Made by a program: the position numbers and the translations under genes | Source of the DNA: an uncultured Acidobacteriota bacterium | GTDB lineage: Bacteria; Acidobacteriota; Terriglobia; Terriglobales; Acidobacteriaceae | Reading direction: 5' to 3' | Assembly: GCA_903832055.1 (NCBI GenBank) | Contig: CAILAC010000010.1 | Coordinates: 744,001 to 808,000, forward strand | DNA length: 64,000 nucleotides | Shown: positions 46,775 to 56,139 of the stretch, piece after piece | How the letters are laid out: the number at the start of each line of letters is the position of its first letter | How positions within the stretch are numbered: position 1 is the stretch's first letter | The notes under the pieces: model-generated | Seen by the model: only the letters and a program-made list of their open reading frames with translations | Database searches by the model: none | What the model was told of the DNA's origin: nothing

Positions 46775-47695
46775 TTATCCCTTCTCCACTTGAAAGTGAA
46801 ACGGCGCGCCCACCTCCGTCGCCATCCCTCTTACCGTCTGCAAAAACGCCGTCGCCGCATACGACAACTGCGCATTCCGCCGATACACCAGTCGCAGCAG
46901 CCGCCGAAACTCCAGCTCTTCCACCGGCACCGCCACCAGCTCCCCAACCTCCAGCTCGCGCAGCACCGTCAGATGCGGCACCAGCGCCACCCCGTTGCCC
47001 ATCGCTACAAACCGCTTGATCGCCTCAATCGAAGGCAGCTCAATCCGCATCTGCAAGGGCGTCTTGTGCTTCTCAAATGCCTCAATCACCTTCTGCCGCA
47101 GCGGCGAAGGCACATTATGCGCCACAAAAAGCTCTTCACCCAGCTCCGCAATCGTCACCCGCTCCGCCCCCGCGAGCGCGTGCTGCGGATTCATCACCAG
47201 CGCCAGCGTATCCGCATACACCGCCACCGACCGAAACTGCTCCACATCCGGCTTGAACGAAATCACCCCCAGCTCAAACGCCCGCTGATTCAGTTCCTCT
47301 GGAATCTGGCTCGCCAGCGACCGATGTACCGTCACATCGATCTTGGGATACTGCCGGCGAAACGCATCCAGCACCGGCAGCAGGTACAGGCAGGTATATT
47401 CGTTGGCCGCCAGTTGCAGTCGCCCCCGCTCCAGCGACTTCAGCTCCTCCACCGCAGAAGTAGCCTCCCGTCGCAGCGCCAGCAAGCGTTTCGCGTAATC
47501 CCGCAGCAGCTCCCCAGCCGCCGTCATCGAGCCGTCCCGCGCCGCCCTGTCAAACAACGGCTCTCCCAGCGATTCCTCCAGTTTGCGAATCACCTGGCTC
47601 ACCCCCGGCTGCGTCCTGTGCAGCCGCACCGCTGCCCGCGAAAAACTCCGCTCCTCCGCCACCGCCAAAAACGTCTCCAACTGATTCAGTTCCAT
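46775..47695 (-). CDS. LysR-family transcriptional regulator
   Basis: A 306-aa activator or repressor. The N-terminal winged helix (MELNQLETFLAVAEERSFSRAA, then HRTQPGVSQVIRKLEESLGEPLF) is typical of LysR proteins, and residues about 90-300 form the effector-binding domain. The ATG at 47695 has GGAGG eight bases upstream; a further in-frame start 42 bases earlier is unsupported. It is divergent from leuA with a 128-bp gap, so it is a likely regulator of the leu-ilv operon, with an isopropylmalate or branched-chain intermediate as plausible effector (inference). Confidence 0.93.
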   Translation of the reverse strand: MELNQLETFLAVAEERSFSRAAVRLHRTQPGVSQVIRKLEESLGEPLFDRAARDGSMTAAGELLRDYAKRLLALRREATSAVEELKSLERGRLQLAANEYTCLYLLPVLDAFRRQYPKIDVTVHRSLASQIPEELNQRAFELGVISFKPDVEQFRSVAVYADTLALVMNPQHALAGAERVTIAELGEELFVAHNVPSPLRQKVIEAFEKHKTPLQMRIELPSIEAIKRFVAMGNGVALVPHLTVLRELEVGELVAVPVEELEFRRLLRLVYRRNAQLSYAATAFLQTVRGMATEVGAPFHFQVEKG

Positions 47696-47823
47696 CCCCA
47701 AGACCTCCGCACCATCATAACGAATTGTAATGGACAACCAAATTAGAATAGCTTTGCGTTATATAAGCCATTTCGGCGACACTATCCAAGGCGAAGAGCT
47801 GCGCCCCAGGATTTTGACTACAC
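47696..47823. promoter_or_regulatory. Divergent LysR/leuA promoter region
   Basis: The AT-rich section contains ataacgaattgtaat and cgttatataag; ataacg and cgttat are an inverted pair about 45 bases apart. These are candidate LysR boxes and a leuA -10 region, without proof. Confidence 0.4.
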
Positions 47824-49029
47824 ATGACACAGATTGACAACAAGCGCGTCCTGATCTTTGACACCACCCTCCGCGACGGCGAGCAGTCCCCCGGATGCAG
47901 CATGACCACCCAGGAAAAGCTCTCCATGGCCCACGCCCTTGAAGACCTGGGCATAGACGTCCTTGAGGCGGGCTTCGCCATGGCTTCCGAAGGCGACTTC
48001 GCCGCCATTGCCACCATCACCCAGGCCATCCGCGCCCCCCGCATCACCTCCCTCGCCCGCGCCAAGAGTGAAGACATCATCATGGCCGCCCGTGCGCTGG
48101 AGCACGCCGACCGCGCCCGCATCCACGTCTTCCTCGCCTCGAGCGACCTGCACCTTGAATACAAGCTCAAAATGAGCCGCCAGCAGGCCCTCGACCAGAC
48201 CGCAGAATCCGTCCGCCAGGCCCGCTCGCTCGTCGACGACGTCGAGTTTTCGCCTGAAGATGCCACCCGCTCCGACCGCGACTTTCTCGTCGAAATGGTG
48301 CGCGTCGCCATCGAAGCCGGTGCCACCACCATCAACATGCCCGACACCGTCGGCTACACCACCCCCGAGGAGTACGGCCAGATGTTTCGCGAAGTCCGCG
48401 AGCGCATCCCAGCTGTCGATGCCCAGGGCATCATCCTTTCGTCGCATTGCCACGATGATCTCGGCCTCGCCGTCGCCAACTCGCTCGCCGCCATCCAAGC
48501 TGGAGCCCGCCAGGTCGAGTGCACTGTGAACGGCATTGGCGAACGCGCCGGCAACGCCAGCGTTGAAGAGATCGCCGCCGCCCTCTTCGTCCGCGCCGAC
48601 CGCTACGGTGTCCACACCGGCATTCACCTCGACAAACTCGTGCCCACCAGCCAGACGCTGGCCCAGCTCATCACCTTCGGACCCTCGCCCAACAAGGCCA
48701 TCGTCGGAGCCAACGCCTTCGCCCACGAATCCGGCATCCACCAGCACGGCATGCTCGCCAACCCGCTCTGCTACGAAATCATGACTCCGGCCTCAGTCGG
48801 CGCCGCCAGCACGCTGCTTGTGCTCGGCAAACACTCCGGCCGCGCCGCGCTGCGCAATCGTCTCGAACAGCTTGGCTACACCCTCAACCGCGAAGAGCTT
48901 CAGCAGACCTACTACCGCTTCGTGGCCCTTGCCGACCGCAAGAAAAATATCTACGACCAGGACCTCATCGGCCTGCTGCCGCAGCAAATCCGCGACCGCC
49001 GCCCCATGTCCTACGCTGAAGTCGACTAA
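47824..49029 (+). CDS. leuA: 2-isopropylmalate synthase, short form without regulatory domain
   Basis: Condenses acetyl-CoA with 2-ketoisovalerate to start leucine synthesis. The TIM-barrel catalytic domain is complete: FDTTLRDGEQSPG (about 12-24), the metal-binding SSHCHDDLG and the NGIGERAGNA segment. The protein ends at residue 401 after a helical linker (KHSGRAALRNRLEQLG, DLIGLLPQQI). The C-terminal domain of about 110-120 residues that binds leucine in standard LeuA (usually 510-550 aa) is absent. No reading frame for it is found downstream, where palindromic repeats begin, so feedback by leucine may be missing or indirect. Its leu context argues against a homocitrate synthase. Confidence 0.9.
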   Translation: MTQIDNKRVLIFDTTLRDGEQSPGCSMTTQEKLSMAHALEDLGIDVLEAGFAMASEGDFAAIATITQAIRAPRITSLARAKSEDIIMAARALEHADRARIHVFLASSDLHLEYKLKMSRQQALDQTAESVRQARSLVDDVEFSPEDATRSDRDFLVEMVRVAIEAGATTINMPDTVGYTTPEEYGQMFREVRERIPAVDAQGIILSSHCHDDLGLAVANSLAAIQAGARQVECTVNGIGERAGNASVEEIAAALFVRADRYGVHTGIHLDKLVPTSQTLAQLITFGPSPNKAIVGANAFAHESGIHQHGMLANPLCYEIMTPASVGAASTLLVLGKHSGRAALRNRLEQLGYTLNREELQQTYYRFVALADRKKNIYDQDLIGLLPQQIRDRRPMSYAEVD

Positions 49030-49035
49030 AGAAAT

Positions 49036-49138
49036 CGGGTGCCCCGCATCTCGCATTTGAGATGTGGGCTCCTCCCAAACCCAACAAATCCGAGCGCCCC
49101 ACCCTCGCCGGGCCATTGTCTTTCCGGCCAGGTGGGAT
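49036..49138. repeat. Tandem palindromic repeats between leuA and leuB
   Basis: Two adjacent hairpins. The first starts GGGTGCCCC and pairs cgcatctc with gagatgtg. The second contains gcgccccaccctcgcc and ends in ggccaggtggg. The first resembles the element at 44529 and the second resembles that at 54186. Confidence 0.7.
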
Positions 49139-49171
49139 AAGAAAATGCTCACAAATTAGAAGAAGGAATCA

Positions 49172-50263
49172 ATGAAGCTCAATTTACTCGTAGTCGCCGG
49201 TGACGGCATCGGCCCCGAAGTCACCAACGAAGCAGTCGCCGTCCTCCGCCAGGCAATGGAAGGCGGCGGCCATGAGCTCGTCGTCACCGAAAAGCGCATC
49301 GGCGGCATCGCCATTGACACCGACGGCACACCGCTGCCCGCCGAGACCCTCGAAGCGGCCCTCGCGTCGGACGCCGTCTTCCTCGGCGCAGTCGGCGGCA
49401 CCAAGTGGAATGCCCTTCCGCCCAACACCCGCCCCGAGGCTGGCCTGCTCAAGCTCCGCGCGGCTCTCGGTGGGTTCGCTAACCTCCGCCCCGCCTTTGC
49501 CATCAAAGAGCTCGCCGCCAACAGCCCCCTCAAAGCTGAGGTGGTCGCCGGCGCAGACATCCTCTTCGTTCGCGAACTCCTCGGCGGCCTCTACTTCGGC
49601 TCTCCCCGCGCATGGGACAAAGCCGCGGGCGAAGCCTGGAACACCATGCGCTATACCAGGGACGAAATCATCCGCGTCGCCCGAATCGCCTTTGAACTTG
49701 CCCAGAAACGCGGCAAAAAGCTCACCTCCGTCGACAAGGCCAACGTCCTCGAAGTCTCTCAGCTCTGGCGCGCAACCGTCACCGAAGTTGCAGCCGACTA
49801 CCCCGACATCACCCTCGAGCACCAGCTGGTCGACTCCATGGCCATGCTGCTCATGACCAGCCCACGCAACTACGACGTCGTGCTCACTGAAAACCTCTTT
49901 GGCGACATTCTTTCCGACGAATCCGCCGTCATCACCGGTTCGCTCGGCATGCTGCCCTCCGCAACCATCGGCGGCAAGATCAACCTCTACGAACCGATTC
50001 ACGGCTCCGCCCCTGATATTGCAGGCAAAAGCCTCGCCAACCCGCTCGGCGCCATCATGACCGCCGCGTTGGTCCTGCGCCACTCCGCTGGTCTCGAAGC
50101 CGAAGCCGCGCTCATCGAAACTGCCGTCCGCAAGGTGCTCGAAGCGGGCTACCGCACCGCCGACCTGGCCCGCGGCAACACCACCGATTTCAAAGTCCTC
50201 TCCACCACCGAGATGGGCCAACAAGTCCGCGCAACCATCGCCGCACAACTTGCGCACTCCTAG
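49172..50263 (+). CDS. leuB: 3-isopropylmalate dehydrogenase
   Basis: Oxidatively decarboxylates 3-isopropylmalate with NAD+. The 363-aa product opens with [11 protein letters not shown] and has [21 protein letters not shown], the metal/substrate segment [16 protein letters not shown] and [13 protein letters not shown]. Length is normal. AGAAGGA precedes the ATG. It is the second gene of the leu-ilv operon. Confidence 0.97.
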   Translation: MKLNLLVVAGDGIGPEVTNEAVAVLRQAMEGGGHELVVTEKRIGGIAIDTDGTPLPAETLEAALASDAVFLGAVGGTKWNALPPNTRPEAGLLKLRAALGGFANLRPAFAIKELAANSPLKAEVVAGADILFVRELLGGLYFGSPRAWDKAAGEAWNTMRYTRDEIIRVARIAFELAQKRGKKLTSVDKANVLEVSQLWRATVTEVAADYPDITLEHQLVDSMAMLLMTSPRNYDVVLTENLFGDILSDESAVITGSLGMLPSATIGGKINLYEPIHGSAPDIAGKSLANPLGAIMTAALVLRHSAGLEAEAALIETAVRKVLEAGYRTADLARGNTTDFKVLSTTEMGQQVRATIAAQLAHS

Positions 50264-50302
50264 CACCGCTAACCCCGCGAGCGCCGCTAGCGCCGCTGAG
50301 GA
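50264..50302. repeat. GCTAGC-type simple repeat between leuB and leuC
   Basis: The spacer consists of near-repeats of gcgccgctagc and ccgctaacccc. Similar words fill the spacers at 52388 and 56734. Confidence 0.6.
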
Positions 50303-50306
50303 AAAT

Positions 50307-51746
50307 ATGAGCAATCAGCCAAAAACACTCTTCGAAAAAGTATGGAATCAGCACGTCGTCGTCTCACCCCAGGGCGAGCCAACGCTGATCTACATCGACC
50401 TCCAGCTCCTCCACGAGGTCACCTCGCCTCAGGCTTTTGAAGGCCTGCGCCTCACCGGCCGCACCGTTCGCCGCCCTGACCGCTGCATCGCCACCATCGA
50501 CCACAATGTGCCCACCGTTCTGGCTGAGCGATTCAACATCGTCGACCAGATTGCCGCCAAACAGATCGCCACCCTCCGCGCCAACTGCAAGGAATTCGGC
50601 ATCCAGCTCTTTGACATCGGCAGCCGCGAACAGGGCATCGTCCACGTCATCGGCCCGGAAATGGGCATCACCAAGCCCGGCATGACCATCGTCTGCGGCG
50701 ACTCGCACACCTCCACCCACGGGGCCTTTGGCGCGCTGGCCTTTGGCATCGGCACTTCGGAAGTCGAGCACGTGCTCGCCACCCAGACTCTGCCCCAGAG
50801 CAAGCCACAGACCTTCCGCATCGCCGTTGAGGGTGAACTCCCGAAGGGAGTCACTGCGAAAGACATCGTCCTCGCCATCATCGGCAAAATCGGCACCGAC
50901 GGCGCCACCGGCTGCGTTATTGAATTCGCTGGCTCAGCCATCCGCGCCCTGTCGATGGAAGGCCGCATGACCATCTGCAACATGAGCATCGAGGCAGGCG
51001 CCCGCGCCGGCATGATTGCTCCCGACGAAACCACATTCGCCTACCTCAAGGGCCGCCGCTATTCGCCCCAGGGCGCGGAGTGGGATGCCGCAGTTGCCGC
51101 GTGGAGCCAGCTCCCCTCTGACCCCGACGCAAAATTTGACCGCGAATTGGTCATCGACGCCACGACCCTCGTCCCCTACGTCAGTTGGGGCACCAGCCCC
51201 GGTATGGTCGCGCCCATCACCGCCTCCGTGCCCAACCCCGCCGATACCCCCAACGAAAGCGACCGCCGCGCCTTTGAGCGCGCCCTCGAATACATGGACC
51301 TCAAGGCCGGCACGCCGCTCGATGAGATCCAGATCGACCGCGTCTTCATCGGCTCCTGCACCAACTCCCGCATTGAAGATCTCCGCGCCGCCGCCGCCAT
51401 CGCCAAGGGCCACCACGTCAGCACCCACGTTTCGGCCATGGTCGTCCCCGGCTCGCAAGCCGTCAAGGACCAGGCAGAAGTTGAAGGCCTCGACCTCATC
51501 TTCAAGGCCGCTGGCTTTGACTGGCGCGAACCGGGCTGCTCCATGTGCCTCGGCATGAACCCCGACATCCTCACCCCCGGCGAACGCTGCGCCTCAACCT
51601 CGAACCGCAACTTCGAGGGCCGCCAGGGCCGCGGCGGACGCACCCACCTCGTCAGCCCGGAAATGGCCGCAGCCGCTGCCATTACCGGTCACTTTACCGA
51701 CGTTCGAAACTGGGCCGAAATCTCGCAGACTGCGGAGGTCAACTAA
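50307..51746 (+). CDS. leuC: 3-isopropylmalate dehydratase large subunit
   Basis: LeuC with LeuD isomerises 2- to 3-isopropylmalate using a 4Fe-4S cluster. The cluster ligands are C351 (GSCTNSR), C411 and C414 (GCSMCLGMN). Early motifs [22 protein letters not shown] are also diagnostic. The ATG at 50307 (479 aa) is preferred over an in-frame start 57 bases earlier, inside the repeat and the end of leuB; GAGG lies upstream. leuD follows after one base. Confidence 0.97.
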   Translation: MSNQPKTLFEKVWNQHVVVSPQGEPTLIYIDLQLLHEVTSPQAFEGLRLTGRTVRRPDRCIATIDHNVPTVLAERFNIVDQIAAKQIATLRANCKEFGIQLFDIGSREQGIVHVIGPEMGITKPGMTIVCGDSHTSTHGAFGALAFGIGTSEVEHVLATQTLPQSKPQTFRIAVEGELPKGVTAKDIVLAIIGKIGTDGATGCVIEFAGSAIRALSMEGRMTICNMSIEAGARAGMIAPDETTFAYLKGRRYSPQGAEWDAAVAAWSQLPSDPDAKFDRELVIDATTLVPYVSWGTSPGMVAPITASVPNPADTPNESDRRAFERALEYMDLKAGTPLDEIQIDRVFIGSCTNSRIEDLRAAAAIAKGHHVSTHVSAMVVPGSQAVKDQAEVEGLDLIFKAAGFDWREPGCSMCLGMNPDILTPGERCASTSNRNFEGRQGRGGRTHLVSPEMAAAAAITGHFTDVRNWAEISQTAEVN

Positions 51747-51747
51747 C

Positions 51748-52389
51748 ATGGAACCCTTCAAGACCATCACCGCCCTGGCCGCACCACTCGACCGCGTCAA
51801 CGTCGATACCGACCAGATCATTCCCAAGCAGTTCCTCAAGCGCATCGAGCGCAGCGGCTATGGCGAATTCCTCTTCTTTGACTGGCGCAGGATTCAGGAG
51901 GGCCCCAACGCGGGCTCGCCCGACCCCAGCTTCGTCTTGAACGAGCCCCGCTACGCCGGCGCAAAAATCCTCATAGCCGGGAAAAACTTCGGCTGCGGAT
52001 CAAGCCGAGAGCACGCCGCCTGGGCGCTCAGTGACTTCGGCTTCCGCGCCGTCATCGCCCCCACATTTGCCGACATCTTCTTCTCAAACGCGGGCAAAAA
52101 TGGCATCGTCCTCATCAAGCTCAGCGAAGAAGACGTCGCCCTGCTGCTCGACCGCGCCGCCCAGACGCCCAACTACGAGCTGACCGTCTCGCTCGAAAAC
52201 CAGACCGTTACCGATACGCAGGGCTTCCACGCCACCTTTGAGATCGACCCGTTCCGCAAGTTCTGCCTCACCGAGGGACTCGACGACATCGGCCTCACCC
52301 TGCGCCACGCCGCCGCCCTCGACACATTCGAAAAGCAGCACGACCAAGCCAACTGGCTCAAGCCGAAGTTCAGCGAAGCCAGCGTCTAG
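51748..52389 (+). CDS. leuD: 3-isopropylmalate dehydratase small subunit
   Basis: The 213-aa swivelling-domain partner of LeuC. Motifs include VNVDTDQIIPKQFLKRI, FGCGSSREHAAWAL and ADIFFSNAGKNG. It starts one base after leuC, so the two are translationally coupled. Its stop codon is part of a large hairpin at 52388. Confidence 0.97.
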   Translation: MEPFKTITALAAPLDRVNVDTDQIIPKQFLKRIERSGYGEFLFFDWRRIQEGPNAGSPDPSFVLNEPRYAGAKILIAGKNFGCGSSREHAAWALSDFGFRAVIAPTFADIFFSNAGKNGIVLIKLSEEDVALLLDRAAQTPNYELTVSLENQTVTDTQGFHATFEIDPFRKFCLTEGLDDIGLTLRHAAALDTFEKQHDQANWLKPKFSEASV

Positions 52390-52460
52390 CGGAGCTAGCG
52401 GAGCTAGTCGGGGCTTTTCCTAACTCCGCTAGCTCCGCTAACCCCGCTAACTCAGCTCTG
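52388..52460. repeat. 16-bp perfect inverted repeat plus GCTAGC-type repeats between leuD and ilvD
   Basis: Left arm 52388-52403 and right arm 52424-52439 are perfectly complementary (agcggagctagcggag with ctccgctagctccgct), with a 20-base loop. Further ccgctaacc copies follow to about 52460. The left arm overlaps the leuD stop codon. Confidence 0.8.
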
Positions 52461-52480
52461 AGCACGAATTCAAGGACACT

Positions 52481-54172
52481 ATGACCATCGAAGGCAAGCG
52501 CCAAAGCATCCCCCTCACCGAAGGCCCCAATCGCGCCGCCGCGCGCAGCTACCTCCGCGGCGTCGGTTACTCCAAGGACGACCTCCACAAGCCCATCATC
52601 GGCGTCGCCAACACCTGGACCGAAATCGGCACCTGCAATGTCCATCTGCGCAAAGTCGCTGAATCCGTCAAACAGGGCATTCGCGAAGCCGGCGGCACCC
52701 CGATGGAGTTCAACACCATCACCATCTCCGACGGCATCACCATGGGCACCCAGGGCATGAAGGCCTCACTCGTCTCCCGCGAAGTTATCGCCGACTCCGT
52801 CGAACTCGTCGCCCGCGGCAACCTCTTCGACGGCATCGTCGGCATCGGCGGCTGCGACAAAAACATGCCCGGCATCATCATGGCTCTCTGCCGCCTCAAC
52901 ATCCCCGGCATCATGCTCTACGGCGGCAGCATCGCTCCCGGCAAGCTCCCCAACCCCGACGGCACAACCAAAGACATCACCATTTTGAATGTTTTCGAAG
53001 CCATTGGCTCCCATGCCGCTGGTCGCATCGACGACGCTGGCCTTGAAGCAGTGGAGGCAGCAGCCTGCCCCGGCGCGGGAGCCTGCGGTGGCCAGTTCAC
53101 CGCCAACACCATGGCCATGGCCGCCGAAATCCTCGGCATCTCGCCCATCCAGCTCTCCGGCGTACCCGCCACTTCCCCGGCCAAGCATGACGCTTGCCGC
53201 CAGTCCGGCCATATCCTCATGGAGGCTGTCCGCGCCAACCGCCGCCCCTCTGACATCATCACCCGCACTTCCATTGAAAACGCCATCGCCGCTATCGCCG
53301 CCTCGGGAGGCTCGACCAACGGCGTCCTCCACTTTCTCGCCATCGCCCGCGAAATGGGCATCCCGCTCTCGATTGACGACTTCGACCGCATCAGCGACAA
53401 GACGCCCTTCATCTGCGACCTTTCCCCGGCAGGCAAATACGTCGCTTCGGACTATCAGGCCGCAGGCGGCTCGCGCCTTTTGGCTCAGCGCATGATCGAC
53501 GCCGGCCTCGCCGATGGCAGCGCGCTGACCATCAGCGGTAAGACACTCGCTGAAGAAGCCGCACTCGCCGTCGAAACCCCGAATCAGCCGGTCTTCAAGA
53601 CCTTCGAGGCTCCCATCAAGCCCCACGGCGGCCTCGTCATTCTCAAAGGCAACCTCGCCCCCGAAGGCAGCGTCATGAAAATCGCCGCCGCCGACCGCGT
53701 CGAGCATCGCGGCCCGGCCCGCGTCTTCGAGTCCGAGGACGACTGCTTCGCCGCCGTCCAGGCCCAGCAGATCAAGCCCGGCGACGTTCTTGTCATCCGC
53801 TATGAAGGCCCCAAAGGCGGCCCCGGCATGCGTGAGATGTTGCAAGTCACCGCCGCCGTCAGCTCCAACGCCGAGCTCAGCGCCCACGTCGCGCTGATGA
53901 CCGATGGCCGCTTCAGCGGGGCAACACGCGGCTTCACCGTCGGCCACGTCGCCCCCGAAGCCCAGGTCGGCGGCCCCATCGCCCTCGTCCGCGAAGGCGA
54001 CATCATCCACTTTGACATCGAGAATCGCAAGCTCACCCTCGAAGTCTCTGAAGAAGAACTGGCCCAACGCCGCGCCAACTGGAAAGCACCGGAACTCCGC
54101 TTCAAATCCGGCGTCTTCGCCAAATACGTCAACACCGTCAGCAGCGCAGCCGAAGGTGCAGTCACGATCTAG
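52481..54172 (+). CDS. ilvD: Dihydroxy-acid dehydratase
   Basis: Iron-sulfur enzyme that dehydrates dihydroxy-isovalerate and dihydroxy-methylvalerate to the 2-keto acids for valine, leucine and isoleucine. The 563-aa protein has the cluster cysteines in IVGIGGCDKNMPG (about 120-132) and CPGAGACGGQFTANTM, plus MTDGRFSGATRGFTVGHVAPEA near the C-terminus. AAGGA lies just ahead of the ATG. Confidence 0.97.
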   Translation: MTIEGKRQSIPLTEGPNRAAARSYLRGVGYSKDDLHKPIIGVANTWTEIGTCNVHLRKVAESVKQGIREAGGTPMEFNTITISDGITMGTQGMKASLVSREVIADSVELVARGNLFDGIVGIGGCDKNMPGIIMALCRLNIPGIMLYGGSIAPGKLPNPDGTTKDITILNVFEAIGSHAAGRIDDAGLEAVEAAACPGAGACGGQFTANTMAMAAEILGISPIQLSGVPATSPAKHDACRQSGHILMEAVRANRRPSDIITRTSIENAIAAIAASGGSTNGVLHFLAIAREMGIPLSIDDFDRISDKTPFICDLSPAGKYVASDYQAAGGSRLLAQRMIDAGLADGSALTISGKTLAEEAALAVETPNQPVFKTFEAPIKPHGGLVILKGNLAPEGSVMKIAAADRVEHRGPARVFESEDDCFAAVQAQQIKPGDVLVIRYEGPKGGPGMREMLQVTAAVSSNAELSAHVALMTDGRFSGATRGFTVGHVAPEAQVGGPIALVREGDIIHFDIENRKLTLEVSEEELAQRRANWKAPELRFKSGVFAKYVNTVSSAAEGAVTI

Positions 54173-54185
54173 CACCGCAGAAATC

Positions 54186-54236
54186 GCGGGTGCCCCACCC
54201 TAGCCACGCACTTGCTTTTGTGGCCAGGGAGGGGGG
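54186..54236. repeat. Palindromic intergenic repeat (GGGTGCCCC-type) between ilvD and ilvB
   Basis: GGGTGCCCCACCCTAGCC followed by ttgtggccaggga forms an imperfect stem (ggcc and ccctagcc matching ggccagggag in part). It is related to the second hairpin at 49100-49138. Confidence 0.65.
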
Positions 54237-54274
54237 AAACAAATCTCAGCTTCACCAAGGAAGGGGAATCTTCC

Positions 54275-56056
54275 ATGACCACTCCAGAAGAAAACAACGC
54301 GCACCTCAGCAATTCGATTACCGGCCCGACTCGCCTCACTGGTGCAGAAATCATCTGGGCCACCCTCGTCGGCGAGGGCGTAGACACCGTCTTCGGCTAT
54401 CCCGGCGGAGCCATCCTGCCCGCCTACGACGCGCTGCGCAAGTTCCCCATCCACCACGTCCTCGTCCGCCACGAGCAGGGTGCCTCGCACATGGCCGACG
54501 GCTACGCGCGCGCCTCGGGCAAAGTAGGCGTCGCCATCGCCACCAGCGGCCCCGGCGCGACGAATCTCGTCACCGGCATCGCCACCGCCATGCTCGATTC
54601 CATCCCAATGGTTTGCATCACGGGCCAGGTCTCCAGCAAAGTCCTCGGCTCAGACGCCTTCCAGGAAGTTGATATCACCGGCATCACCCTGCCCGTCACC
54701 AAGCACAACTTCCTCGTCACGCGCCCCGAAGACATCGCCCCGGCCATCCGGTCGGCTTTTCAAATTGCCAAATCCGGCCGGCCCGGCCCCGTCCTCGTCG
54801 ACATCACCAAAGACGCGCAGCAGGCCTCCGCCACCTTTGACTTCGCCGCTGCCAAACCGCGACCTTACAACCCCCATCCGATGCTCTCGGTCGTCGATAG
54901 CGGCCTCAAGGACGCAGCCGCCCTCATCCGCGCCTCCAAGCGCCCTGTCATCCTCGCTGGCCACGGCATCATGCAGTCCAACGCCGGCGAACAAGTCCGG
55001 ACTCTCGCGGAAAGGATGCAGATCCCCGTCGGCACGACCCTGCTCGGCCTCGGCAGCTTCCCCGCCTCCCACCCTCTGAATCTCGGCATGATGGGCATGC
55101 ACGGCGAGTCCTGGGTCAACGACTCCATTCAGCAGGCTGACCTGCTCATCGCTTGCGGCATGCGCTTCGACGACCGCGTCATCGGTACCCCCGCCACCTA
55201 CGCCCTCAACGCCAAAAAGATCCACATCGACATCGACCCCGCCGAGATCAACAAAAACGTCAAGGCCGACGTCGCCCTGGTAGGCGACCTCCGCCAGGTC
55301 CTCGAACAGCTCCTGCCTCTCCTCCCCGGCCGCGACGGCTCCGCATGGCTCAACCAGATCGCTGCAAGCAAAGGCGACGCCGCAGTCCGCGACATCAAAA
55401 ACCTCCCTGACAGCGGCCATCTCTACGCCGCCCACGTCATGCACGACCTTTGGCGCATCACCGAGGGCCGTGCCATCGTCGCGACCGACGTAGGCCAGCA
55501 CCAGATGTGGCAGGCACAGTACTACCGCCACGACCACCCCCGCACCCTGATCACCTCCGGCGGTCTCGGGACCATGGGCTTCGCGTTGCCCGCCGCCATC
55601 GGCGCAAAATTCGCCAGTCCCGACCGCGAAGTCTGGTGCATCGCAGGCGACGGCGGCTTCCAGATGACCGCCTGCGAACTCGCCACCATTGTCCAGGAAA
55701 AACTCAACGTCAACATCGCCATCATCAACAATGGCTACCTCGGCATGGTCCGCCAGTGGCAGGAATTCTTCTACGACAAGAACTACGAATCCACCCCGCT
55801 CGTAAGCCCCGACTTCGTCAAACTCGCCGACGCCCACGGCATCCCCGGCCTCGCCGTCCGCGACCGCGGCGACCTTGAAGCCGCCGTCCAGACCGCCCGC
55901 GGCCACCAGGGCCCGTTCCTCCTGAACTTCCTCGTCGAGCAGGAAGACTCCGTCTACCCCATGATCCCCGCCGGCGCAGCCCTCCACGAAATGATCCGCC
56001 GGCCCGGCAGCAATGCCAGCCACAACCCGCTCCTCGAGCGCCCGGAAGATCAATAG
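54275..56056 (+). CDS. ilvB: Acetolactate synthase large (catalytic) subunit
   Basis: Thiamine-diphosphate enzyme that forms acetolactate and acetohydroxybutyrate. The 593-aa protein has VFGYPGGAILPAYDAL, RHEQGASHMADGYARASGKVG (catalytic Glu), and the TPP motif GDGGFQMTACELATIVQEKLNVNIAIINNGYLGMVRQWQ. The ATG at 54275 is chosen because AAGGAAGGGG lies upstream; a start 63 bases earlier lies in the repeat. ilvN follows after an 83-base spacer holding a long inverted repeat. Confidence 0.97.
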   Translation: MTTPEENNAHLSNSITGPTRLTGAEIIWATLVGEGVDTVFGYPGGAILPAYDALRKFPIHHVLVRHEQGASHMADGYARASGKVGVAIATSGPGATNLVTGIATAMLDSIPMVCITGQVSSKVLGSDAFQEVDITGITLPVTKHNFLVTRPEDIAPAIRSAFQIAKSGRPGPVLVDITKDAQQASATFDFAAAKPRPYNPHPMLSVVDSGLKDAAALIRASKRPVILAGHGIMQSNAGEQVRTLAERMQIPVGTTLLGLGSFPASHPLNLGMMGMHGESWVNDSIQQADLLIACGMRFDDRVIGTPATYALNAKKIHIDIDPAEINKNVKADVALVGDLRQVLEQLLPLLPGRDGSAWLNQIAASKGDAAVRDIKNLPDSGHLYAAHVMHDLWRITEGRAIVATDVGQHQMWQAQYYRHDHPRTLITSGGLGTMGFALPAAIGAKFASPDREVWCIAGDGGFQMTACELATIVQEKLNVNIAIINNGYLGMVRQWQEFFYDKNYESTPLVSPDFVKLADAHGIPGLAVRDRGDLEAAVQTARGHQGPFLLNFLVEQEDSVYPMIPAGAALHEMIRRPGSNASHNPLLERPEDQ

Positions 56057-56058
56057 CA

Positions 56059-56128
56059 AGTGTGGAGTGTGAAGTGTGAGTGTGAAGGACTGACCCGCTT
56101 TTCACACTCACACTTCACACTCCACACT
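56059..56128. repeat. Perfect 28-bp inverted repeat between ilvB and ilvN
   Basis: Arms 56059-56086 and 56101-56128 are exactly complementary, with a 14-base loop. The arms are themselves made of agtgtggagtgtgaag-type GTGTG words. The right arm ends just before the ilvN ribosome binding site. Confidence 0.95.
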
Positions 56129-56139
56129 GAAAGGCCTTT

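Noticed and set aside
47824-49029. Frameshifted or broken leuA
   Set aside because: The catalytic domain is intact and the gene ends at a clean stop followed by palindromic repeats. No remnant of the regulatory domain is seen in any frame, so it is treated as a natural short form.
52766-54175. Long minus-strand open frame opposite ilvD
   Set aside because: It is the antisense shadow of a certain gene with high GC and third-position bias. Its product is low complexity (Asp, Gly, Ala, Val rich) with no family motif.
54650-56059. Long minus-strand open frame opposite ilvB
   Set aside because: Same antisense artefact; no ribosome binding site and no recognisable domain.
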